Shown here in pieces: positions 17,466-24,532 of a DNA stretch of 64,000 nucleotides (the first letter of the stretch is position 1; every line of letters begins with the position of its first letter). Under the pieces are notes generated by a model, which was given only the letters and a program-made list of their open reading frames with translations, did no database searches and was not told the DNA's origin. Made by a program: the position numbers and the translations under genes. The stretch comes from Enterococcus haemoperoxidus ATCC BAA-382 (GTDB lineage: Bacteria; Bacillota; Bacilli; Lactobacillales; Enterococcaceae). The DNA lies in NCBI RefSeq assembly GCF_000407165.1, contig NZ_KE136479.1, positions 124,001 to 188,000 of the forward strand, in the 5' to 3' direction.

Positions 17466-18971
17466 GGCTCTTTGTCAACTAATGTTGGTGGAGAAAAACT
17501 AAAGAATTAAATCAATGATGAAGTCTAGAGGGAAATACCTCTAGGTTTTTTTATTCGGTTGAAAAAGTACTGTGCCAAAACATAAAGTAATTCTCAATTT
17601 AAAGTTATAGAAGTTACGAAACCCGCAGGTATTTCTCTTTAATACTTTGATATGGTTATTCAAGCATTCTAATGGTCCGTTAGAATACGGTAATTCTAGC
17701 GCATTTTTAAGTTCATTTTGTACCTTTTTAAACGTAGAAATGACTGTTTGATAATAAGCGGGAAGCATAGGATACTCTTCGCTCAATAATGAGAGAAACC
17801 CTACATAATCTCGTGTTTCTATGGCATAAAGAAAGTCCTGATAAAAAGTGTAGCCAGTGTTCAACTCGCTATCATACGCAAGTAAACGATCAACGACTTC
17901 TGTTTCAGTTAAATAGGTGCGGAACGAAGAACGCCAAAGGCGTTTTTCAAAATCGAGCTTCGATTGACTTTTTTGAAGAAGTTTCCAGTATTTCTTCAAG
18001 TGTCGATATTTTTTTTCTTCTATATTTCCGTGATGAAGAAACGTGTTCATTCGCTGAATACGGTGTTTTAAAAAGGTTCGCCCAATGAGTTGAACAATAT
18101 GAAAGCGATCAAGAATAATCTGAGCCGTTGGAAACAGCTTTTTGACTAGCGAAAAGTAAGGCGTGTACATATCACAAACAATATACTTTACTGTTTTACG
18201 AACAGAGAGAGGAAATCGTAAAAAGTAACGCTCCAAAAAAGGTAGTTGACGATTTTCAATGACATCAATTAACTGTTTTGTTTGCCCGTCCATCATGATG
18301 AAACTCATGGAAGCTGCGACTTGCTTGACGGATTTGAATTCATCGAAACAAAGGACTTCCGGTAAGGTTAACTGATTGATTTTTTTCGGTTCATAAAATT
18401 GTTTCAATATCCGGTAAACAGAAGAGACAGAGACTTTCTTTTGACGCGCAATTTCACTCATAGAAGTTACTTTTCTTAGATGATCTGCAATAGAAAGCTT
18501 TACTTTCTTTGAAATGGAGCAATATTTTTCAACAAGGTTGGTTCCAGCAACAAAGGTTTGTTTACAGGAATGACAGAAGAAACGGCGTTTCTTCAAGCGT
18601 AAATAAGTTTAGTATTCAGAAACATCATTCAGTAAAATAAGACAAGTTGTATAGCTCCAACGAATAATCGCTCCGTCATCTTTACCGCCACAATGAGGGC
18701 AAGAATGGGCTAAATAATCCAATGTACCAGAAAACACCTGACAAAATCTTCCTTTAATGCGCTCTCTTTTTAAAGAATTTTCAGTAAAAGTAATGTTTAA
18801 GTCTAGAATATCTAAGGTTTCTTTGATAAGATTTGTATAGGACATCTTGATTTCTCCTTTTTGAATGGTTTTAGACGACTTAATTCTAAAGGATATCAGT
18901 GTGTCTTTTCTATTATTTTGCATTAAAAAAGATGCCGGTGATTTCTCACCAACATCAGAAAGTATAGAGCC
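17466..18971 (-). mobile_element. ISL3-family insertion sequence, full length (~1.5 kb)
   Basis: The ends are imperfect inverted repeats: ggctctttgtcaactaatg at 17466 and, read on the other strand, ggctctatactttctgatg from 18971; both run into 'ttggtg'. A single transposase gene on the minus strand fills the element. A terminator-like stem ctagagg/cctctag with a T-run (about 17525-17552) faces outward at the 3' end. Relic copies with similar ends occur at 46.6-47.2 kb and 58.3 kb. It sits directly beside the promoter of the Fst-type toxin locus. Confidence 0.9.
17541..18845 (-). pseudogene. ISL3 transposase interrupted by one ochre stop
   Basis: Read on the minus strand from ATG 18845 (AAAGGAG upstream), the protein has the N-terminal zinc-ribbon part ('HSCPHCGGKDD'), a second Cys pair 'FFCHSCKQTF', a helix-turn-helix, and the DDE core ('CFDEFKSVK', 'YIVCDMYTPY', 'ILDRFHIVQL', 'YSNGPLECLNNHIK'). 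One TAA interrupts it at 18609-18611, exactly where the frame continues ('NDVSEY-stop-TYLRLKKRRF'), and the expected codon would be AAA. The rest is undamaged, so the inactivation is recent. A TTG-started 351-residue fragment could still be made. Confidence 0.88.
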
Positions 18972-19020
18972 GTTATAATAGAGTGTCGCCTATCCGACAG
19001 TCTTGCGACGGTGAGGAGGT
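18972..19020 (+). promoter_or_regulatory. Promoter and 5' leader of the Fst-type toxin
   Basis: TATAAT (18974-18979) begins two bases after the ISL3 end, so the -35 position (about 18951-18956, aacatc) now lies inside the IS and is a poor match. The leader holds tgtcgcc (18984-18990), complementary to ggcgaca (19126-19132) after the toxin stop; 5'-3' pairing of this kind keeps Fst-family messages untranslated. GAGGAGG at 19013-19019 is the ribosome site. Confidence 0.6.
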
Positions 19021-19194
19021 GCTTTACATGTTCTTAGCATTTTTCTGTCACCTTCTTGTCGGGCTGTTAGTAGCTCTTTTCGAGTATTGGCTAAATACTC
19101 GAAACAAGAAGTAAAACAACCTAATGGCGACATTAGCCCACAAAAAACCCCTAGAGAGTCCGACCTCTCTAGGGGTTAGTGCTTTACATGTTCT
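19019..19194. repeat. 16-nt direct repeats of the toxin-antitoxin locus
   Basis: gtgctttacatgttct occurs at 19019-19034, over the toxin start codon, and again at 19179-19194, in the antisense RNA. Because the two RNAs are transcribed convergently, this lets the antisense RNA pair with and block the toxin's translation start, as the DRa/DRb repeats do in pAD1 par. Confidence 0.85.
19028..19114 (+). CDS. Fst/Ldr-family type I toxin
   Basis: The 28-residue peptide has a hydrophobic helix ('FLAFFCHLLVGLLVALFEYW') and a polar tail 'LNTRNKK', as in the Fst family from the par addiction module of enterococcal plasmid pAD1; such peptides insert into membranes. The identification rests equally on context: a strong ribosome site, a convergent antisense promoter, an 11-13-bp terminator stem and a 16-nt direct repeat at both ends of the locus, the par architecture. 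It is too short to be found by ORF length alone. Whether the toxin is still expressed beside the ISL3 insertion is open. Confidence 0.85.
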   Translation: MFLAFFCHLLVGLLVALFEYWLNTRNKK

Positions 19195-19202
19195 TTTTCT
19201 GT
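19140..19202 (-). ncRNA. Antisense antitoxin RNA (RNA II type)
   Basis: A minus-strand promoter, TTGTTA (19232-19237) and TATACT (19209-19214) with 17-bp spacing, would start an RNA near 19202. It contains the complement of the second direct repeat and ends at a 13-bp stem aacccctagagag / ctctctaggggtt (19146-19177) followed on the minus strand by six T. The predicted size of about 62 nt matches Fst-type antitoxin RNAs. Confidence 0.82.
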
Positions 19203-19214
19203 ATCTATAGTATA

Positions 19215-19364
19215 ACACTTTTTTTACTTGATAACAACATTGTTACTTTTTACTGATTCTTTTTAGAGTCCGAATGATTTTTAGCTTCAGGAATTTTTAC
19301 CGTTCGCCTTTAAAAAAATTATCCTGAAAGATCCGCAGCTGCTGCCGGAGAATTTTCTTTCATT
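19215..19364. other. Intergenic stretch beyond the toxin locus
   Basis: It holds the antisense promoter at 19209-19237 and then AT-rich sequence. On the minus strand 'cctgaagc ... gcttcagg' like segments (tcctgaaag / agcttcagga, near 19290 and 19322) may form a weak hairpin ending the upstream minus-strand genes. No gene seen. Confidence 0.35.
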
Positions 19365-19714
19365 TTACGAACGATCGATATTCGTTAATCCTTTAAAACA
19401 ACGCTCTATATAGTATTCAATGCCTTCTTGATTTAGTAATTCACAAATACGTCGAACTTGCCAGCTTGGTTGACTATGCATAAGTGGAAAAGGGTCATAC
19501 CAATCTTTTGCTAAAGGATGATAGGTTAAGTTTATTATTCTTACTTTTTTACTTTGCTATTCACTTTTATTTTGATATCATCATTTATACGAATTCTATC
19601 CAAATAATGATATGGAAGATACCAATCGTATAAGCGTGAATATGGTTGACTGTTTCTAATAAAGCAAATAGATACTATATTATTATTGTCTTTCACATAA
19701 ACCAATTTGCTCAT
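19365..19714 (-). pseudogene. Small gene of unknown function, one base missing in an A-run
   Basis: From ATG 19714 the frame encodes 'MSKLVYVKDNNNIVSICF...' but stops at 19541 after 'NSKVKK'. Adding one A to the A6 run there continues into 'VRIINLTYHPLAKDWYDPFP', 'MHSQPSWQVRRICELLNQEG' and 'IERCFKGLTNIDRS', giving 116 residues. Its ATG overlaps the stop of the upstream TnpC-like gene (TGATG), so the two were translationally coupled. I do not recognise the family. The single missing A could be a true mutation, a slippage site or a sequencing error. Confidence 0.55.
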
Positions 19715-20099
19715 CAACTATGTTCCTCAGATTGCGTTGTAGACTCAAACAACTCTCCATAAACTTGCTTTAACTGGTTACTTAAGGTTTTATTTTCTTT
19801 TTCCAACACAGCTATTTTTCTCTTTAGGGAACGGATTATCATATCTTTTTTTGTTGAACTGTTTTCTATCTTATAATTCTTTTGAAATGATTCTTCTCTG
19901 TAGAAATCTACTTTTTTTTTAGCTTTGGAATAGAGTATAAAGTGGATTTCCCAACACCTGAGTATTTGGCTACTCTCGAAAAATTAATTAGCTGATTTGT
20001 GGCCAATAACTGATTGATTGTCTGTTCAACACAATCAATTGTTCTTTGACGTCTCAGTTTATGCACTTTCTTTAAATGCTTCATTTGATCAAAACTCAT
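19714..20099 (-). pseudogene. TnpC-like (DUF6262-type) protein, one base missing in an A9 run
   Basis: The start 'MSFDQMKHLKKVHKLRRQRT' continues through a helix-turn-helix 'INFSRVAKYSGVGKSTLYSI' and, after a frameshift in the A-run at 19912-19920, a coiled coil 'DMIIRSLKRKIAVLEKENKT'. Restoring one A gives 128 residues, the size of TnpC of the Tn554 family of site-specific transposons, which has the same HTH plus coiled-coil plan. No TnpA/TnpB tyrosine recombinases are present here, so this would be a remnant, or a relative used in another context. It overlaps the genes on both sides. Confidence 0.6.
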
Positions 20100-20283
20100 T
20101 TTTATCTCCTTCTACATTTATTCTAGATTGCCTTCCATAAATAATACCACCATTTTTAATTTCCCCTTCAATTTCAAGGTATTTATCAAGTAATCTTTGA
20201 CTTTTTTCTACTATATCGTCACGATTATTTTGTTTCAAAATATCAATATTTCTTTTTATTTTTTTAATAGAGTAAATAATCAC
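20089..20283 (-). CDS. Small coupled protein, unknown function
   Basis: The 64-residue protein starts at GTG 20283, with AAAGGAG overlapping the stop of the Mga-like gene. It is mostly charged helix ('SIKKIKRNIDILKQNNRDD', 'KSQRLLDKYLEIEGEIK') and its end overlaps the TnpC-like start by 11 bp. The tight packing (regulator, this gene, TnpC-like, next gene) suggests one minus-strand operon. I cannot assign a function; it could be the tail of a decayed transposon protein. Confidence 0.5.
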   Translation of the reverse strand: MIIYSIKKIKRNIDILKQNNRDDIVEKSQRLLDKYLEIEGEIKNGGIIYGRQSRINVEGDKNEF

Positions 20284-20291
20284 AGTCTCCT

Positions 20292-21782
20292 TTAATCAAG
20301 GATGTATTCGTTAATAATTTGAAGTAACATGTTTAGTTGTGTTTTGTTAAAAAAATCTGAAATTACAATGCTTTTTTGGTTATTAGATTTAGGATAATCA
20401 AAACGATCAGTGATGATTAAACTGGCTTCATTCGGTGAATCAACAATCTTTATGAGAGAGGCATTAAAGTTGTTTTTAAGAAAAGAACGAATATATTTTT
20501 TGGTATTAAAGCTTTTAGTGAAGTATAAATAAATAGTGAATTGTTTCGAATAGTTTTGAATTGTTGCTAGGTAAAGTAAGCTACAAAAATTAATCCTAGA
20601 AGTTGACGATAACCAAAAACTGTACTTGTCGGTAGTTACATTTTTTTGAATGAAAGATTTAAAAAAAGAGAGAGTTCGAGTTTGTAATTCTGTATCTAAA
20701 TAAACATTTTTCTTATTTTCTGGCAAGTCTAAAAACCAAATATCTAAAAGTGTCATGTCTAAAAGTGTTAGTGTATACAAGATTATGCAGTAGTACATAA
20801 AAATACAATTTTGTTGATAAGAAAAATTTAAAATAGATTTCTGTGACCAAGAGGGACCTAAATTACTTAACAGTTCATAATCGGGACATGTATCATTTAG
20901 AAATTTTTCACCAATCAATAAAATATTATCTTTTTGTAAAGAATCAGCAAGAAGAATACGAGCAAAAAAAGAAAGATAAAGAGTCTCTGTTTGTATAATA
21001 TTTTCGTCTATTAAGTTTTGATTCAACAAATAATCGTGTACGGCTATTTTTGAAAAGTACTGGAATTTTTCCAAAAGTGATAGAGTATATTTATCAGTAA
21101 GTCTCGGTAGATAGTTACGAGTTTTTATTCGTGTTTGAAAAACAGTAGCCAAAAGAGTTATTTGACGCTTTGAATACTCTTGGTAGGGTAATTTAAGAAT
21201 CGTTAGTAGTTTTGCCTGAATTTCAAGTTGAGATGTAGCAGAAAAAATCCATTCATCAAATGCAATACATTGGTTGACGAAGTTAAAAATAAATATACGT
21301 ATTGAAATTTCCTCGCCTGCAAAGACATAATGACCACTTTTGTTTAGTTCAAATTTAATATTAAAATGTTGAAGTATGGCATTTAGTTCTTTAATAATTC
21401 TAAAAGCATGAGCACGACTGACGGATAAGAGAGTACATATTTCGCTAAGTTTTATTTTTGTCGAGCCACAAACTATTTTACATAATTGAAAAGATAAAGA
21501 GTCGTTTAAATATAAAAGCTGTAAATCTGTATAAATATTTTGATGTTCTTGGTTAAAAATTGATTGCAGAGTATAGACATTATCCTTATTTTTAACAATT
21601 AGCTCGCAATTGGTGATGCATTGTACGTCTGTATTTATTTCTGAAATATATCTCTTTGTTAATGGCAAAGAAAGCTGAACTTCTTCAGATAGAGAATAAA
21701 TGCCAATGTACTTATTTACCAATAGTTGTTGTACCATTTGAAGTTTTTTTAATTTATTTGTTGATAAAAACAGAGTATCCAT
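20292..21782 (-). CDS. Mga-like helix-turn-helix transcriptional regulator
   Basis: The 496-residue protein has two N-terminal DNA-binding helices regions ('GIYSLSEEVQLSLPLTKRYI' near 27-46; 'KLSEICTLLSVSRAHAFRII' near 110-130), a long alpha-helical middle and a C-terminal region with alternating strands like a PTS EIIB-type fold. This plan is that of Mga/AtxA-type virulence regulators, which in enterococci often sit next to surface-protein loci. It is divergent from the 24-kb surface cluster across a 380-bp gap, so it is the best candidate to control that cluster. Phosphorylation by PTS proteins is possible but not shown. Confidence 0.75.
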   Translation of the reverse strand: MDTLFLSTNKLKKLQMVQQLLVNKYIGIYSLSEEVQLSLPLTKRYISEINTDVQCITNCELIVKNKDNVYTLQSIFNQEHQNIYTDLQLLYLNDSLSFQLCKIVCGSTKIKLSEICTLLSVSRAHAFRIIKELNAILQHFNIKFELNKSGHYVFAGEEISIRIFIFNFVNQCIAFDEWIFSATSQLEIQAKLLTILKLPYQEYSKRQITLLATVFQTRIKTRNYLPRLTDKYTLSLLEKFQYFSKIAVHDYLLNQNLIDENIIQTETLYLSFFARILLADSLQKDNILLIGEKFLNDTCPDYELLSNLGPSWSQKSILNFSYQQNCIFMYYCIILYTLTLLDMTLLDIWFLDLPENKKNVYLDTELQTRTLSFFKSFIQKNVTTDKYSFWLSSTSRINFCSLLYLATIQNYSKQFTIYLYFTKSFNTKKYIRSFLKNNFNASLIKIVDSPNEASLIITDRFDYPKSNNQKSIVISDFFNKTQLNMLLQIINEYILD

Positions 21783-22163
21783 AAAATAGTTCTCCTTAGT
21801 TAAATTTTTTATTAGCGCGGAGTATCTTTTTTTTTAAAAAAATAGACTAAACACGAGACGAGTAGTTTTTACAGTAAGTTATACTAGCACATGTCGAATA
21901 ATAATGTAAATAAAACAATGTTTTAATTGCAAGTATAGTTTGAAAAAAGGAGAAATAAATAAAACGAAGAAGCCCGTAACCAGAGGAGTTCTTCGTTTTG
22001 TAAAAATAATTATACAAACGTAAAAAAACATTTGTTTATGTTACAAATTCATTCGAAGAAAAGGAGAAAACGTAGTACACAGGAGTGGTGAAAAACTTAA
22101 ATATAGTCCTTATGAAATTTGAAAAGAGAATAGAGTTGGATACAAAAAAGAGGAGATGAATAG
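21783..22163. promoter_or_regulatory. Divergent intergenic region with a hairpin
   Basis: This 380-bp AT-rich region separates the Mga-like gene from the surface cluster and must hold both promoters. A hairpin aaaacgaagaa (21961-21971) / ttcttcgtttt (21989-21999) could be a terminator or attenuator in the cluster's leader; A- and T-runs on both sides make it work in either direction. An AAAGGAGAAA near 22059 has no ORF behind it. AGAGGAGATG precedes the glycosyltransferase start. Confidence 0.5.
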
Positions 22164-23507
22164 ATGTTTGAATTGCCTGAATGGTTGTTTATAACGTTAG
22201 CTTGGATTTGTCGTATTTTAGTTGTTATAGTATTTGCTAATCTAATTTACTATACCGTGTTATCTGTATTTGGCTTAAAGAAGCCCAAAAGAGAATATAC
22301 AATTGTTCCTGATAAACGACGTTTTTTGTTTCTAATACCAGCTAATAATGAAGAAGCTGTAATAAAAGAAACAATACAAGGTTTGCTTTCTTTAAATTAT
22401 GACAGAAAGTTATACGACATTGTATGTATCGCTGATAATTGCACAGATCGTACAGCTGAATTGGCACGGAAATATGATATTGAAGTATTCGAAAATCAGA
22501 GTGAAAGAGGCGCTCCCAGAGGAAAACCTCACGGAATAGCTGCTTATTTAACAAGTGAGCCATTGAACTGGCATAGGTATGACTACATTGTTTTTGTAGA
22601 TGCGGATAATTACTTACATCCAGATTATTTAAAAGAAGTAAATTCTCAAATTGAAGCGAACCCAGAATTAACAGTGGTACAGGGTTATTTAGGAACTAAA
22701 AATGTGTTTAGTTCTATGACTTCGACTGGTTACGCAGCAGTGTACTATATTACGAATCGAGCAGTGCAATATGCGAAAGCTCTTTTGGGATGGAATGCTT
22801 CTATCGGTGGAACAGGCTTTGTATTAGCTTCGGACTATATTAAAGACTATGGTTGGAATCCAAGAAGCTATACTGAAGATTTTGAATTACAAGTAGAATT
22901 ATCCATTCAAGGAAAGCAATCACGATGGAATCACTGGGCTAAGACGTATGATGAAAAACCCAATCATTTTTCTGTTAGTCACCGCCAAAGAAAACGTTGG
23001 GCACAAGGCCATTGGTTGGTTGGAATTACTCAAACACCTGAACAAATCAAGAGTATATTTCAATCAAAAAGTTTGAATGAATTTTTGAATAAGACAGAAA
23101 CACTTTTTTATTCTTATTCAATGGTTCGACCAGTTGCTTTTTGCATTATCGGAATTTTAGGGATGATTGATTTTCGGTTGTGGCATTATTTCCCAGGATT
23201 ATTTTCATTATTGCCCTTTTGGGTCGCGTTAGAAGTTTTTAATTTTTTTATTATCCCTGTAGTGTATTGTCTGCAAGAAGGTGCACACGATTTTAAAGAA
23301 CAAAAGCAATGGTGGAAAAAATTATTGTTTATGCTTCGATTACTGATAGCTTTCTTATGGAACACTATAACATATGCAATTGTGCAAGTTGTTGGTTTTT
23401 GTACATGGTTTTATCCACAAAATAAGTGGGTGAAAACTGTTCATAGTATGACAACGGATAAGCATATCCGTTTTAATTCGATGGAAGAAGGAATAGATGA
23501 AGAATGA
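22164..23507 (+). CDS. Processive family 2 glycosyltransferase (membrane)
   Basis: The 447-residue enzyme has an N-terminal helix (about 8-30), a GT2 domain and three to four C-terminal helices, the layout of IcaA/BcsA/hyaluronan-synthase-like enzymes that polymerise and export a sugar chain. Key residues are present: Asp146-x-Asp148 in 'FVDADNY', the T-E-D motif with Asp239, and Q-R-K-R-W at 275-279. Sugar specificity cannot be read; the UDP-GlcNAc 2-epimerase at the far end of this cluster makes a HexNAc polymer plausible. It is the first gene of the cluster and its stop overlaps the next tiny gene. Confidence 0.85.
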   Translation: MFELPEWLFITLAWICRILVVIVFANLIYYTVLSVFGLKKPKREYTIVPDKRRFLFLIPANNEEAVIKETIQGLLSLNYDRKLYDIVCIADNCTDRTAELARKYDIEVFENQSERGAPRGKPHGIAAYLTSEPLNWHRYDYIVFVDADNYLHPDYLKEVNSQIEANPELTVVQGYLGTKNVFSSMTSTGYAAVYYITNRAVQYAKALLGWNASIGGTGFVLASDYIKDYGWNPRSYTEDFELQVELSIQGKQSRWNHWAKTYDEKPNHFSVSHRQRKRWAQGHWLVGITQTPEQIKSIFQSKSLNEFLNKTETLFYSYSMVRPVAFCIIGILGMIDFRLWHYFPGLFSLLPFWVALEVFNFFIIPVVYCLQEGAHDFKEQKQWWKKLLFMLRLLIAFLWNTITYAIVQVVGFCTWFYPQNKWVKTVHSMTTDKHIRFNSMEEGIDEE

Positions 23508-23581
23508 AAAAAAAGAATATGTATTTTACATTATTAGTTGGTGTAGTCGTTGCGTTATTTTTTATTAGTGCAGCAATATAA
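23504..23581 (+). CDS. 25-residue single-helix membrane peptide coupled to the glycosyltransferase
   Basis: ATG 23504 overlaps the glycosyltransferase stop (ATGA), so translation is coupled. The peptide is 'MKKKN' followed by one hydrophobic helix ('YFTLLVGVVVALFFISAA'). Processive glycosyltransferases often need a small membrane partner (as IcaD or BcsB do), so a subunit role is a reasonable guess. It is short enough that chance cannot be excluded, but the overlap, basic start and clean helix argue for a real gene. Confidence 0.6.
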   Translation: MKKKNMYFTLLVGVVVALFFISAAI

Positions 23582-23602
23582 AACGAGGTGGTAGTTAATA
23601 AT

Positions 23603-24478
23603 ATGATGTCATTACAGAAAAAAATCATTGTAGGAGGAGCGTTAACTATGTTCGCTGCATTGCTTGCAGGATGTGGGTTAGGTGTTAAAAACAATTCTGA
23701 AGTAATAGTAAACGGAGAAGCTTTAACAATTACTACCGACGACTATTATCAGCATTTATTAAAAATAGATGGACAGAAAAAACTAGAAGATTTTATTAGT
23801 TATCAATTACTAAAGAAAAATTATTCCGTTGATAAGTATACGTTAACGCAAGCAATGGATTCAGAAAAAGAACGATTTGAAGATTTTGAAACGTCGTTGA
23901 AAGAAATGGGTAAAACCGAAGCAGAGTGGGCCTTTGAACTAGAAAGCAATCTTATGCTTGAAAAAGGAGTCAAAGAAGAGGCCGATACGAGTGACAAAGT
24001 ATTGAAAAAATATTATGAGCATTGGAGTCCTTCAAGAGAAGTTACGGCTTTAAGAGTACCTGGTATAGAAAAAGCAGAAGAAATCCGAAAAGAATTAACT
24101 AATGGTCAAACAATTCAACAATGGTTGGATGCACATAAGAAAGAAAAAGAACAATTAACCGCTCAAAAAATTTATTATGCGACAAACGTAAAAATGGATG
24201 AAACAATTCGGAAACATGGTGAACAACTTAAGCAGGTAGGAGAAGTAAGTGAACCTGTTCAGTTAGGAAAACAAGTGTATTTACTACAATTAGATGAATT
24301 AGGGGAAAAAACTTCTTATGAGCAAGATAAAGAGACAATGAAAGTAGATTATTTAGAAGAACAAGTGACTACATTTAATAAGAATAAGTTAATTCAAGAG
24401 CTTGTGCAAAAAGAACAATTAATCAGTCACAATCTACCCTATAAAGAATTGTTTAAAGATTTTAACCAAACTAAGTAG
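23603..24478 (+). CDS. PrsA-like lipoprotein (SurA/PpiC-type foldase)
   Basis: The 291-residue protein has a lipobox L-L-A-G-C with Cys24 as lipidation site, then a SurA-like N-terminal helical domain ('VNGEALTITTDDYYQHLL') and a divergent parvulin-like middle ('SREVTALRVPGIEKAEEIRK' and 'VGEVSEPVQLGKQVYLLQLD'). PrsA proteins fold secreted proteins at the membrane outer face. Start ATG 23603 follows GAGGTGG; a GTG at 23588 overlaps that site and is less likely. Being encoded just before the giant secreted proteins, it is probably their dedicated chaperone. Confidence 0.82.
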   Translation: MMSLQKKIIVGGALTMFAALLAGCGLGVKNNSEVIVNGEALTITTDDYYQHLLKIDGQKKLEDFISYQLLKKNYSVDKYTLTQAMDSEKERFEDFETSLKEMGKTEAEWAFELESNLMLEKGVKEEADTSDKVLKKYYEHWSPSREVTALRVPGIEKAEEIRKELTNGQTIQQWLDAHKKEKEQLTAQKIYYATNVKMDETIRKHGEQLKQVGEVSEPVQLGKQVYLLQLDELGEKTSYEQDKETMKVDYLEEQVTTFNKNKLIQELVQKEQLISHNLPYKELFKDFNQTK

Positions 24479-24532
24479 TTCATCATAGATATATGCTATT
24501 TATGTGAATAATATATAATAAGGGGATTTAGA

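Noticed and set aside
17789..18088. 99-residue plus-strand ORF inside the ISL3 copy
   Set aside because: It is antisense to the transposase DDE region and has no support of its own.
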